This document shows, in pieces, positions 17,375 to 26,068 of a stretch of 64,000 bases of DNA. Numbering within the stretch: position 1 is the first letter of the stretch; every line of letters begins with the position of its first letter. The translations under genes were made by a program, and so were the position numbers. The notes beneath the pieces were generated by a model. That model saw only the letters and a program-made list of their open reading frames with translations. It had not been told where the DNA came from and did no database searches. Location of the stretch: positions 141,423 through 205,422 of the forward strand of contig JAWKHX010000011.1 of the NCBI GenBank assembly GCA_041394605.1. The letters are read 5' to 3'. Origin of the DNA: UBA668 sp041394605 (lineage in GTDB: Bacteria > Actinomycetota > Acidimicrobiia > Acidimicrobiales > Ilumatobacteraceae).

Positions 17375-18147
17375 GCCGAGACCTCATCGTTGTATCCGGA
17401 CGCCTTCCAAGCCTCGTCCACCTTTGCCATCTCGAAGGCATACCCATGTGCGACCACTCCCGGAGTCGCGCCAGGCGCATACTCGCCGTCTGCCGTGCGC
17501 GCTACTGCGCCGTCGGACACACAGTCCAGGAGAATCGCTCGGTCCTCGCTTCGCTCGTCCTCAGTCAGCCGAGGCCGCAAGACGACGCCGAGATCAAGAT
17601 CCGCGTAAATGCCGCGGTCTGAGAACGCCTGATACTGAGGCACGACAAGGGCCTTCAACTCGGGGGTGTAGTAGAGGTCCCAGCCGGGGTCGTCGAGGGT
17701 GGCGGGGACAGAGTCGGTGCTGCGGTACCTCGTCAGCACGGCCATCAGGTAGGCCTCGATGATGGGGCGGTCCTCCTCGTTGAAGGTCCACAGGTAGCCG
17801 CGCTCGAGGTCCACCTCCGTCGGCAGGAAGACCCACAACTTCGGCATCAGTTCGTAGACCAGGCCGACGCCCTCCACGCCCGGCGCCGAGTCCACCAGAT
17901 GCCACGGGCCGTCGGGCGACAGCCCCAGCTGGCCGGGCACCGTCGTGGCGACGATGGTCGTCGTCGGGCCCGTGGTCGTGACTTCGATGGTGGTGCTGAC
18001 ACCAGTGCTGGACGACGCCGCGACCGTTGTGGTGGCGTCCGCCACGGCGACATCCGTCGCCGGAGCGGACCCGGACCCACCGCCACAACCCGCCAACACG
18101 ACGAGCGCGAACACCACCACAACTCGTGCCCGAGATGCGACCGCCAT
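17359..18147 (-). CDS. Putative lipoprotein with Thr-rich linker
   Basis: 262 residues. Signal sequence VVVVFALVVLAGC with a classical lipobox (LAGC), a Gly/Ser stretch, then a Thr/Ser/Val linker (TTTVAASSSTGVSTTIEVTT) and a C-terminal domain (about 75-260) with WHLVDSAPGVEGVGLVYEL and DRAILLDCVSDGAVAR. Unknown family. ATG 18147 chosen; a TTG two codons upstream is possible. Overlaps the following exported-protein gene by 16 bases. Confidence 0.65.
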   Translation of the reverse strand: MAVASRARVVVVFALVVLAGCGGGSGSAPATDVAVADATTTVAASSSTGVSTTIEVTTTGPTTTIVATTVPGQLGLSPDGPWHLVDSAPGVEGVGLVYELMPKLWVFLPTEVDLERGYLWTFNEEDRPIIEAYLMAVLTRYRSTDSVPATLDDPGWDLYYTPELKALVVPQYQAFSDRGIYADLDLGVVLRPRLTEDERSEDRAILLDCVSDGAVARTADGEYAPGATPGVVAHGYAFEMAKVDEAWKASGYNDEVSACSAG

Positions 18148-18286
18148 CGTCAACCTCCACCTGTCGAAACCAATCCGGTTGCCCTACTGAGGCACACGCC
18201 GACCGGCTGGTTCGGCAAAACCATAACAACTCGTCAGGACTCCCGGGCAACGGGTGGTCCGACACCGCGCCGTTAGAGTCGTCGCC

Positions 18287-18787
18287 ATGACCATCGACCC
18301 GAACCTGTTCCGCCAGGTACTCGGCCACTTCCCCACCGGCGTCACGGTCGTCACCGCCACTGCGGCCGACGGCGAGCCCGTGGGTTTCACCATCGGCTCG
18401 TTCACCTCCGTCTCGCTCGACCCGCCGCTGGTGGGCTTCCTGCCGATGGTGGACTCCGCCCGTTGGCACGCCATCCGCGACAGCGGTTCGTTCTGCGTCA
18501 ACGTGCTCGGCGCCCACCAGGCCGACCTGTGCTGGCAGTTCGCCAAGAGCAGCATCGAGCAGCCGTTCGAGGGCGTGGCCTGGCATCCGTCGCCGATCAC
18601 CGGCTCGCCCGTCATCGACGGGTCGATCGCCTGGATCGACTGCGCCATCGAGCAGGTCATCGACGCCGGCGACCACCACTTCGTGCTCGGCCGGGTGCTG
18701 GAACTGGAGCACGCCCACCCGGACACGGACCCCAACGCTCTCTTGTTCTTCAAGGGCGGCCTCGGCCAGTTCCAGCGTCATGGCTGA
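18287..18787 (+). CDS. Flavin reductase-like FMN-binding protein
   Basis: 166-residue flavin reductase-like domain, which uses NAD(P)H to reduce FMN/FAD, often for a partner monooxygenase. Typical start FRQVLGHFPTGVTVVTA, then GFTIGSFTSVSLDPPLVGF and FCVNVLGAHQADLCWQFA; the HHFVLGRVLELEH segment near the end is also standard. TAGAGT ends 7 nt before ATG 18287, so the message is probably leaderless. No monooxygenase gene lies nearby; the following DUF3054 gene overlaps it by eight bases. Confidence 0.88.
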   Translation: MTIDPNLFRQVLGHFPTGVTVVTATAADGEPVGFTIGSFTSVSLDPPLVGFLPMVDSARWHAIRDSGSFCVNVLGAHQADLCWQFAKSSIEQPFEGVAWHPSPITGSPVIDGSIAWIDCAIEQVIDAGDHHFVLGRVLELEHAHPDTDPNALLFFKGGLGQFQRHG

Positions 18788-19166
18788 GCGTCGCGCCGTC
18801 CTCACCGCGGCCGCCGCCGACGTGGCCGTGGTCATCCTGTTCGTGGTCATGGGCCGCAGCAGCCACAAGGAAGGCGGCCCGTGGCTCACCGAGTCGCTCA
18901 AGGTGCTCGGCCCGTTCCTCATCGCACTGTTGCTCGGCTGGTTGGTGGCCCGCGCCTGGCGCACGCCCATGGCGGCCATTCCCACCGGCATGACCATCTG
19001 GCTGGTCACCGCCGCGGCCGGCCTGCTGCTGCGCCGATTCGTGTTCCAGCGCAGCACGGCGATGGGCTTTGTGATCGTCGGCCCGGTGTTCCTGCTGGTG
19101 CTGATCGGCTGGCGCCTGCTGGCCGAGTGGCTGCGCGGCCGCCGCAGCACTGCCTCCACCACCTGA
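18780..19166 (+). CDS. DUF3054 four-helix membrane protein
   Basis: 128 residues with four hydrophobic helices (DVAVVILFVVMGR, LGPFLIALLLGWLVARAWR, GMTIWLVTAAAGLLLRRFVF, MGFVIVGPVFLLVLIGWRLL) and the DUF3054 pattern SSHKEGGPWLTESLKVLGPF. Function unknown; common in actinobacteria. Overlaps the flavin reductase by eight bases, so probably cotranscribed with it. Confidence 0.85.
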   Translation: MAERRAVLTAAAADVAVVILFVVMGRSSHKEGGPWLTESLKVLGPFLIALLLGWLVARAWRTPMAAIPTGMTIWLVTAAAGLLLRRFVFQRSTAMGFVIVGPVFLLVLIGWRLLAEWLRGRRSTASTT

Positions 19167-19192
19167 CGCTTCCGCGGACGCGCCTGAGGCCC

Positions 19193-19212
19193 TGGTCGAA
19201 CGCGTTCGACCA
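19193..19212. repeat. Perfect 20-bp palindrome
   Basis: TGGTCGAACGCGTTCGACCA, 27 bases after the DUF3054 stop. Three near-copies of its core occur elsewhere in the window (36766-36783, 37797-37814, 42314-42331). Confidence 0.6.
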
Positions 19213-19273
19213 CCCCGACGACATTCGAAATCGGAATGAAGTGAACTGCGCCCAACCGTCCGGGGCAGGCAGC

Positions 19274-19307
19274 GCCACCCGCCACCCGCCACCCGCCACC
19301 CGCCACC
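19274..19307. repeat. Tandem GCCACCC repeat
   Basis: Four exact copies of GCCACCC and a partial fifth, 30 bases upstream of the MoaD/ThiS-like gene. Strand slippage could change the copy number. Confidence 0.85.
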
Positions 19308-19336
19308 GCCGCACTCGCGTAGGCTCAGCCACCCCT

Positions 19337-19606
19337 ATGGCCGCCGTGAAGTTCGCCAAGGCGTTCCACCGCCACACCACCTGCCCCGACGCCACCGTGC
19401 CCGGCGCCACCGTCCGCGAGGTCCTCGATGCGTACTTCGCCCTGTACCCCAGCGCCCGCGGCTACGCCCTCGACGAGCACGGCGCCGTCCGCAAGCACGT
19501 CACGGTGTTCGTGGAGGGCGAGCAGGTGGCCGACCGCACCGGCCTCGCCGACCCGGTGAGCGACCAGGCCACCATCCATCTCGTCCAAGCCCTGTCCGGA
19601 GGTTGA
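19337..19606 (+). CDS. MoaD/ThiS-like sulfur-carrier-fold protein
   Basis: 89 residues of ubiquitin-like beta-grasp fold: VKFAKAFHRH..., CPDATVPGATVREVLDAYFA, RKHVTVFVEGEQV and a C-terminus ending ALSGG, keeping the diglycine that MoaD/ThiS activate as thiocarboxylate. It directly precedes a BNR-repeat protein with a 3-base gap, a pairing I have seen for this family in other genomes. No MoeB/ThiF-like activator is nearby, so whether it carries sulfur is open. TAGGCT lies 11 nt before the ATG. Confidence 0.8.
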   Translation: MAAVKFAKAFHRHTTCPDATVPGATVREVLDAYFALYPSARGYALDEHGAVRKHVTVFVEGEQVADRTGLADPVSDQATIHLVQALSGG

Positions 19607-19609
19607 ACC

Positions 19610-20716
19610 ATGTCCACCCTGCTCGTCGGTACCCGCAAGGGCCTGTTCGTCCTGGACACGGATGGGGCCGATCGCGCCGCGACGGCCCTCGCCGGCCCCC
19701 ACTTCCCCGCCGTCCCGGTCAGCGCCGTGCTGGCCGACCCGCGCGACGGCGCCTGGTACGTGGCGCTCGACCACGGCCACTTCGGCACCAAGTTGCACCG
19801 CAGCGACGACCGCGGCGCCACCTGGACCGAACTGCCCGCCCCCGAGTACCCGGCCGACGCCGGCCCCGTGCCGAACAGCCGGGTCGACCCCACCGCACCC
19901 GCCTCGCTGAAGATGGTGTGGTGCCTGGAGGCCGCCCACGCCGCCCAGCCCGGCACGATCTTCGCCGGCACCGTCCCGGGTGGCCTGTTCCGCAGCGACG
20001 ACCACGGCGCGACGTGGGCCCTGGTGCGCTCCATGTGGGACCACCCCGACCGCCCGAAGGGCAACGGCGGCGGCTACGACGAGCCCGGCATCCACTCGAT
20101 CTCGGTGGACCCGCGCGGCCCCGGCCGGTACGCCGTCGGGTCGTCCTGCAACGGCGTATGGGTCACCGACGACGACGGCGCCACCTGGACGCTCGGCACC
20201 GGCATGTGGTTCGGCTTCATGCCCGAGCACCTCGACGACGACCCCGCCGGCCAGGACCCGCACCGCGTGGTCCGCTGCCCCGCCGCACCCGACGTGATGT
20301 GGACCCAGCACCACTGCGGCATCTGGCGCAGTGGCGACGCCGGTCGCACCTGGCAGAACATCGCCGACGTGGCACCCAGCACCTTCGGCTTCGCGGTGGC
20401 CGTCCACCCCGCCGACCCCGACACGGCCTGGTTCGCACCGGCCCACAGCGACGAGCAGCGGATCCCTGTGGACGGCAAGGTGGTGGTCACCCGCACCCGC
20501 GACGGCGGCGCGACCTTCGACCAGCTCACCGACGGCCTGCCGCAGCAGGACGCCTACCACCTGATCTACCGCCACGGCCTCGACGTCGACGCCGCCGGCA
20601 CGACGCTGGCGATGGCGTCGACCACCGGTTCGCTGTGGCTCGGCCACGACGGTGGCGAGCGGTGGGAGCGCGTGTCGGCGGAACTGCCGCCCGTGCTCTG
20701 CGTCCGCTGGACCTGA
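19610..20716 (+). CDS. BNR/Asp-box beta-propeller protein
   Basis: 368 residues with six Asp-boxes (S-x-D-x-G-x-T-W): SDDRGATW, SDDHGATW, TDDDGATW, SGDAGRTW, TRDGGATF and GHDGGERW, giving a sialidase/Vps10-like propeller. The start LLVGTRKGLFVL is typical of the exo-alpha-sialidase-like family that lacks the sialidase Arg triad. No signal peptide, so it is cytoplasmic, which argues against a true sialidase. GGAGG precedes the ATG. Coupled to the MoaD/ThiS-like gene. Confidence 0.85.
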   Translation: MSTLLVGTRKGLFVLDTDGADRAATALAGPHFPAVPVSAVLADPRDGAWYVALDHGHFGTKLHRSDDRGATWTELPAPEYPADAGPVPNSRVDPTAPASLKMVWCLEAAHAAQPGTIFAGTVPGGLFRSDDHGATWALVRSMWDHPDRPKGNGGGYDEPGIHSISVDPRGPGRYAVGSSCNGVWVTDDDGATWTLGTGMWFGFMPEHLDDDPAGQDPHRVVRCPAAPDVMWTQHHCGIWRSGDAGRTWQNIADVAPSTFGFAVAVHPADPDTAWFAPAHSDEQRIPVDGKVVVTRTRDGGATFDQLTDGLPQQDAYHLIYRHGLDVDAAGTTLAMASTTGSLWLGHDGGERWERVSAELPPVLCVRWT

Positions 20717-20760
20717 CCCGCGTTGTGACCACGGCCACCGCGGACCGGGACCTCAGTCCC

Positions 20761-20774
20761 TACCCCTAGGGGTA
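20761..20774. promoter_or_regulatory. CsoR/CstR-type operator of the sulfide operon
   Basis: TACCCCTAGGGGTA is a perfect palindrome of the kind bound by CsoR-family copper or persulfide sensors, 38 bases before the SQR start. Given the downstream genes, a persulfide sensor (CstR) is the natural guess; no such regulator gene lies in the window. Confidence 0.6.
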
Positions 20775-20812
20775 TCGCCACGCTTGGATGGGCATCGGAA
20801 AGGACGGTTCCG

Positions 20813-22090
20813 ATGACAAAGCGAATCGTGATCCTGGGCGGTGGCACGGGGGGCACCCTCACCGCCAATCGACTGCACCGCCACTTCAAGCACCACCGGG
20901 TGGATTCCGAAGAGGTCGAGATCGTGGTCGTCGACCAGGACAACCAGCACCTCTACCAACCCGGCCTGCTGTTCGTGCCCTTCGGCCTGGCCCACGATCA
21001 GGACATCGTGCGGCCCCGCAAGAAGCAACTGCAGCACGGCATCGAGTTCGAGCAGACCGGCATCGACCACGTCGACATCCACAGCGACACGGTGTACCTG
21101 GAGAACGGTCGCGAGCTTCCCTACGACGTGCTCGTCATCGCCACGGGCGCACGCCTGGCCACAGAGGAGACCGAAGGGCTCACCGGCCCCGGCTGGAACG
21201 AGAAGGTCTTCACGTTCTACGACCTGCCCGGCGCCACGGCCCTGGAGGAGAAGCTGGCGGCCTTCGAGGGCGGCAAGCTCGTCCTCAACGTGGTGGACAT
21301 GCCCATCAAGTGCCCGGTCGCTCCGCTGGAGTTCTGCTTCCTGGCGGACTGGTTCTTCACCGAGCGGGGCATCCGCGACAAGGTGGAGATCACCTACGCG
21401 ACCCCGCTGGACGGTGCCTTCACCAAGCCGGTCGCCTCCGCAGCGCTGTCCGACCTGCTGGTCGAGAAGGGCGTCAACCTGGTCACCGAGTTCAACACGG
21501 GCGAGGTGGACGGTGAGGGTGGCAAGCTCATCGGCTACGACGGGCGCGAGGTGGAGTTCGACCTCGCCGTGGTCATCCCGCTGCACAGCGGCCAGGAGTA
21601 CGTGGGCCGCAGCGATGGCCTCGGCGACGACCTCAACTTCGTTCCCACCGACCAGCGCACCCTGCAGACCAAGGCGAAGGCCAACATCTTCGCCATCGGC
21701 GACGCCACCAACGTGCCGGCGTCGAAGGCCGGGTCGGTCACCCACTTCGAGGGCGACGTGCTCGTGGAGAACATCATCAAGTTCCTCAAGCACGAGCCGC
21801 TGGACGAGGGCTACGACGGCCACGCCAACTGCTTCATCGAGACAGGGTTCGGCAAGGCCCTGCTCATCGACTTCAACTACGACACCGAGCCGCTGCCGGG
21901 CCACTTCCCGGCCAAGGTCGGCATGCCGCTGCTCAAGGAGAGCCGACTGAACCACATGGGCAAGCTGATGTTCCAGTGGTTCTACTGGCACGCCCTCCTG
22001 CAGGGCCGCGACATCCCCGGCATCGGCGCCACCATGCCCGAACACGGCAAAGAACACCCCACACCCACCCCCGAAGGAGCATCCGCATGA
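20813..22090 (+). CDS. Sulfide:quinone oxidoreductase-like flavoprotein
   Basis: 425-residue pyridine-nucleotide-disulfide-type FAD protein. FAD motif RIVILGGGTGGTLTANRL; VLVIATGAR; NIFAIGDATNVPASKAGS; a cysteine in VDMPIKCPVAPLEF at the position of an SQR catalytic cysteine. The C-terminal KLMFQWFYWHALLQGRDIPG can be a membrane-attachment amphipathic helix. Expected role: oxidise sulfide to sulfane sulfur and pass electrons to quinone at the inner face of the membrane. First gene of an operon with TusE/DsrC- and DsrE-like proteins, which could receive the sulfur. GGACGG precedes the ATG. Confidence 0.82.
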   Translation: MTKRIVILGGGTGGTLTANRLHRHFKHHRVDSEEVEIVVVDQDNQHLYQPGLLFVPFGLAHDQDIVRPRKKQLQHGIEFEQTGIDHVDIHSDTVYLENGRELPYDVLVIATGARLATEETEGLTGPGWNEKVFTFYDLPGATALEEKLAAFEGGKLVLNVVDMPIKCPVAPLEFCFLADWFFTERGIRDKVEITYATPLDGAFTKPVASAALSDLLVEKGVNLVTEFNTGEVDGEGGKLIGYDGREVEFDLAVVIPLHSGQEYVGRSDGLGDDLNFVPTDQRTLQTKAKANIFAIGDATNVPASKAGSVTHFEGDVLVENIIKFLKHEPLDEGYDGHANCFIETGFGKALLIDFNYDTEPLPGHFPAKVGMPLLKESRLNHMGKLMFQWFYWHALLQGRDIPGIGATMPEHGKEHPTPTPEGASA

Positions 22091-22404
22091 GCACCGCCAC
22101 CTACGCCGGCGTCACCGTCGAGCTGAACGACGAAGGGTTCTTCGTCGATCCCAACGCCTGGACGCGTGAGATGGCCGAAGACATGGCCAAGGCTGACGGC
22201 ATCGACAGCCTCACTGCCGATCACTGGAAGGTGCTCGACTACATGCGCAAGGAGTACTTCGAGAAGGGCACCGGCCCCACGGTCCGGGTGCTCGGGAAGA
22301 ACTCGGGCGTGGACGTGAAGGCCCTCTACCAGCTGTTCCCGAAGGGCCCGGCCAAGATGGCCGCCCGCCTGGCCGGGATCCCCAAGCCGAAGGGATGCAT
22401 CTGA
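22087..22404 (+). CDS. TusE/DsrC-family sulfur carrier
   Basis: 105 residues; DsrC fold features VELNDEGFFVDPNAWTREMA, LTADHWKVLDYMRKEYFE and a C-terminal arm ending KPKGCI with the carrier cysteine next to last. True DsrC has a second cysteine 11 residues earlier; here that position is Ala, so it is a one-cysteine, TusE-like carrier that can hold persulfide but not form the internal trisulfide. ATG overlaps the SQR stop (ATGA). Confidence 0.87.
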   Translation: MSTATYAGVTVELNDEGFFVDPNAWTREMAEDMAKADGIDSLTADHWKVLDYMRKEYFEKGTGPTVRVLGKNSGVDVKALYQLFPKGPAKMAARLAGIPKPKGCI

Positions 22405-22406
22405 TC

Positions 22407-22892
22407 ATGGGCTTCCGAGATCCAGACACCGAGCCGATCAAGAAGGTCTCGATCATCATCTCCAAGGGGTCGCTGGAAGGCATCTACCCCGGGCTGATCA
22501 TGGCCAACGGCGCCCGCGCCGAGGGCATGGAGGCCAACCTGTTCTTCACCTTCTTCGGCCTCGACGCCATCCACAAGAAGAGGATCGACCACATCAAGGT
22601 GGCCACGGTCGGCAACCCGGCCATGCACATCCCCACCCTGCTGGGCGGCCTGCCCGGCATGAGTGCGCTCGCCACCCACATGATGAGCAAGAAGATGGAC
22701 GAGCTGGACATCCCGCCGATCCACGAGTTCATCGAGATGATCGGTGACACGGGTGCCGGCATGTACGCCTGCCTCGCATCGGTGGACATGTTCGGCCTGA
22801 GCAAGGACGACTTCGTCGAGCAGGTGAACGACATCATCACCGTGGGCGACTTCTACGAGCTCGCCGCCGGTGGAGAGATCATCTTCACCTGA
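22407..22892 (+). CDS. DsrE/F-like sulfur relay protein
   Basis: 161 residues from ATG 22407, right after the TusE stop; an ATG at 22395 would overlap it. Pattern VSIIISKGSLEGIYPGLIMA, EANLFFTFFGLDAI and the C-terminal GAGMYACLASVDMFGLSKDD, with the DsrE-family cysteine in YACLAS. Expected to pass sulfane sulfur between SQR and the TusE-like carrier in the cytoplasm. Last gene of the operon, followed by two strong hairpins. Confidence 0.83.
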   Translation: MGFRDPDTEPIKKVSIIISKGSLEGIYPGLIMANGARAEGMEANLFFTFFGLDAIHKKRIDHIKVATVGNPAMHIPTLLGGLPGMSALATHMMSKKMDELDIPPIHEFIEMIGDTGAGMYACLASVDMFGLSKDDFVEQVNDIITVGDFYELAAGGEIIFT

Positions 22893-22901
22893 CCCAGGGC
22901 G

Positions 22902-22923
22902 GCCCGGCCCTCAGGGGCCGGGC
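22902..22923 (+). terminator. Terminator of the SQR operon
   Basis: GCCCGGCCC and GGGCCGGGC are perfect arms around a four-base loop, followed by ACAAGTTT, ten bases after the DsrE stop. Confidence 0.65.
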
Positions 22924-22952
22924 ACAAGTTTCAGGGCCGTCCTCCCTGAACA

Positions 22953-22985
22953 CGGCACGACCGGCACCCAGTGCTGGTCGTGCCG
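22953..22985 (-). terminator. Terminator of the GT2-EAL gene
   Basis: Arms CGGCACGACC and GGTCGTGCCG are perfect; inside them GCAC/GTGC extends the stem. It lies just past the GT2-EAL stop, facing the converging SQR operon. Confidence 0.55.
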
Positions 22986-22996
22986 GCGCGTCCGGG

Positions 22997-25900
22997 TCAC
23001 ACCGCCGGTGGCGGGCCGTCGCAGGCGCCGGGGTGGTCTGCGACCCAGCGGGCGATCTCGTCCACGGGTGACGCCTGGCCACCGGCCTGCCAGTCGCGCA
23101 GGTAGGGCTGCGCGCTCGGCGTCGGTCTCCACACCCTCGGCGATGACGTCGCACTGGTGCATCTCGGCGAAGTCCACCAGCATCGTGGCGAAGGCTTGAC
23201 CGGCGCTGTCCGTCTCGATGCCATCCACCGCCGCGGTGCAGCTTCATGAACGACGGCTTCAGTTGCTCGATCCGAGCCAGGCTCTCGTAGCCCGCACCCT
23301 CGTCGTCGATGGCCACGCGGACGCCGTCCATGCGGCGCAGCCGTTCCACCGCAACGAGCGCCTCGTCACCGCGCGGCAGTTCCACCACCATCGGGCAGGG
23401 CGCCTCGCGCAGCAAGACTCTCCAACGACTCCGCGTCTGCCGCCAACTCCGGCGACACATTGATGGCCAGCCAGGCTCCGTCCGGCAGTGCTCGGGCCGA
23501 GGCCAGGGCCGCTCGGGCCATCGCCTCGTCCAGCTCCAACGCCCGGCCGTCGCTCCCGGCCTCGGCCAGGCTCGCCAGCGGCGACTGCCCGTCGGCGAAG
23601 CGAGTGAGTGCCTCGTAGCCGACGGCGGCGCCGCTCTCCAGGTCGACGATCGGCTGGTACACGGTGAAGAACGTGAAGTCCCGATAGGAGGTCGACGACA
23701 GCGTCCCACCGCCTGCCCGCGCCTGGGGATGCGCGCGGGTGTGCACATGGGCGGACGAATGGGTCGCAGCCACGGGCCGGGCCAGCGCGGTGGGCGGCGC
23801 CGCCGGGCCACCGAGGGAACCATGGTGCAGCACCGACGCCCAGTCCCCGATCACCCCGGAGCGGGTGACGGCGGCGTCCGCCTTCACGGTCGCGTGCCGC
23901 GGCACCGGGGTACCCACGGGCTTGTAGAGCCAGCCGCGGAGTTGCATCCACAGGTCGACCATTCCGTTGCGCAGGCCGACGAACGCCACCATCGCGAACG
24001 CGGCCAGCGACGCGTTCAGCGCCGCGAAGAACAGGTGGTTCCACAGCTCGCGCTGCACATCCAGCACCGCCACCCAGGTGGAGTAGGCGATCAGCACCAG
24101 CGGTGCCAGCACGAACGCCGCCCGAGCCGTGGTGCGGTCGCGAACCTTCGGGGTGCGCTTGAACGAGCTCTTCTCCCCGGTGATCAGCTGCAGGATGGAG
24201 GCGAAGGTGCCGGACAGATTCACCGGCAGGAGGATGAGGTTGAAGCCGTAGATCCGCAGTACGTCCAGCCGTTTGTACCCGCAGGAGCGAAGGTCGGCGG
24301 CCATCATCGCGAAGTAGGGCAGGGCGATCAGCGGCAGGATCGGCTTCAGCAGTCCGGCGTTGAAGGGGTAGATCAGCAGGATCAGCAAGCACAGCGACGA
24401 CCAGAAGATCGAGGCCATGTAGTTGGTGCGGAGGAACACCTCGCCGAATCGGTTGCGCTCGCCGTGCATCCGGCGCACCCGAGACTGCTCGCGCAGCTTG
24501 GAGAGGATCAGCAGGCCGCCGTTGGCCCACCGCTGGCGCTGGATGCACAGTGAGCCGAAGTCCGGCGGGGTGGCGCTGTACGCCAAGCGTTCCGGGTAGT
24601 TGTACAGCGACCAGCCATGGATCCCGAGGTCGATGGTGGACTCCGTGTCCTCGATCACGGTGTGGTCCTGGATGTAGCGGCGAATCTCCCAGTTGCCCTC
24701 GTGATCGATGGCGACGATCTCGTCGAGTGCCTGCTTGCGCAGCAGCGCATTGGCGCCCACCCAGAAGGTCGCGTCGTAGTGCGTCATGCCCTGGTGGGTG
24801 ATGTGCTGGATGTCGGTGGTGGCGCCGGCGATGCGCTCCAGCCGCGTACCTGCCCCCGGGTAGGCGCTGTAGGGCGTCTGCGCCACAGCGACCTTGGCAA
24901 AGCCGGGCTGCTCCATCAGGTGCAGGAGGCGGGCGCAGTACTCCGGCAGCAGCACGCTGTCGGCGTCCAGCGTCAGCACGTAATCCGGCTGCGGCACAGT
25001 GAGATCGGCCTGGGCCGGCGAGCACGGCACCAGCGCGCGGCCGAGCGGCGTGGCCACCTCCTGGTAGCACCCACCCATCAGGGCGATGTAGCTGTTCAGG
25101 TTCATCGCCTTGTTGGGGGCATGGCTGCAGGACACGTACTGCTTGCGCTCGAAGCTGCTCAACTCGGCACGGAACGTGGCCACGAGCCGGCGGTACAGCT
25201 CCAGCAGGCGGTCCGTGGGCAGGCTGGCCTCTTGGTCGGCACCGGCGCGCAGCGCCAGCGCGATCACCTCCAGGTCGTGGGCCAGCGCGCCCAGCACGTG
25301 CTCCACGAAGAAGGTGTCGGCGTGGTCCACCATCTCCTGGCGGGCCCCGAGGCCGCGCAACCACTGGGCCGACCGTTCGTAGTGCCCCGCCAACTCGCGC
25401 ATGTCGTCCACCGACGGTTGACGGTCCCCGGTCTGCATGTCCTCGAAGTGCTCCAGCGCCGCCACCGCGTGCCCGAATGGCTCGGCCAACTCGTCAGCCA
25501 CCCGCCCCGGCAGGGCGCGCGGCTCTCCAGCATGGCTGCGGCCTTGGGCGTCGTCGGGTTGGGCGGATCGTCCACCAGCAGCACCACTCGCAGCAGGGGG
25601 TGCTCCTGCAGGGCGGCGGAGAGCAGCGTCGTGCGCACCACCCGCTCTTCCTCCTGGTACGACGGCACCAGCACCGTCACGGTCGGGACGCTCTCGGTGA
25701 AGAAGTGATCGATCTCCGCCCGTGGCGCTCGATGGTGAGCGCGGCTGCGGTAGAAGAAGCCGATCCGGGTGATGAGGTAGGCCATCGCCGAGGCGGTGAG
25801 CGCGGTCACCACCACGAGGTAGACGATCGCCTCGATCACCAGTCGGGCGCTGGATGCCCGGCCCTCCACGAACTGCTCGACGATCGTCACGAACATGTAC

Positions 25901-26068
25901 GAGAACCATGCGGCCACCGTGAACACGATGGCCAGGCGGCCGAGCATGATCTTGCGCTCGGACACCGGAGCAGGAACCCTCGGCAACGGCGCGACTCGCC
26001 GGTCGCTGCCCCATTGCCGCCGTGTCCCACCCCGCAGCGTGTGTCGCCGCACGTTCCTTGCGTCCCAT
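22997..26068 (-). pseudogene. GT2 polysaccharide synthase fused to an EAL domain, several frameshifts
   Basis: Membrane glycosyltransferase 2 of the BcsA/hyaluronan synthase type joined to a C-terminal EAL domain. Read across frames: N-terminal helices (VFTVAAWFSYMFVTIVEQF), GT2 core VPTVTVLVPSYQEEERVV, DxD in LTLDADSVLLPEY, acid residue in HTVIEDTESTIDLG, acceptor motif QRQRW, more helices, then EAL: VYQPIVDLESGAAVGYEALT, INVSPE, AIDDEGAGYESL, VIAEGVET. Frame changes lie near 25980, 25518, 23415, 23232 and 23112; all but 25518 are explained by one extra base, and 25518 by two extra or one missing in a CGCGCG run. A start at ATG 26068 (GGAAGAGG upstream) needs the 25980 correction; otherwise ATG 25947. 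DDEGAGY departs from the canonical DDFGTGY, so enzymatic activity is uncertain. Confidence 0.75.

Noticed and set aside
19193..19212. LexA/SOS box in the palindrome TCGAACGCGTTCGA
   Set aside because: Actinobacterial SOS boxes have GAAC and GTTC separated by four bases; here the gap is two.
19274..19307. CRISPR array
   Set aside because: It is a 7-base tandem repeat without spacers; no cas genes or other spaced repeats were found in the window.
18881..19336. Long N-terminal extension of the MoaD/ThiS-like protein
   Set aside because: The upstream part reads out of frame through the DUF3054 gene and the GCCACCC repeat; the compact 89-residue form matches the family.
23309..24553. Long plus-strand frames opposite the GT2-EAL gene
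   Set aside because: Composition is His/Gln/Arg-rich antisense of a real coding strand that shows clear GT2 and EAL motifs.
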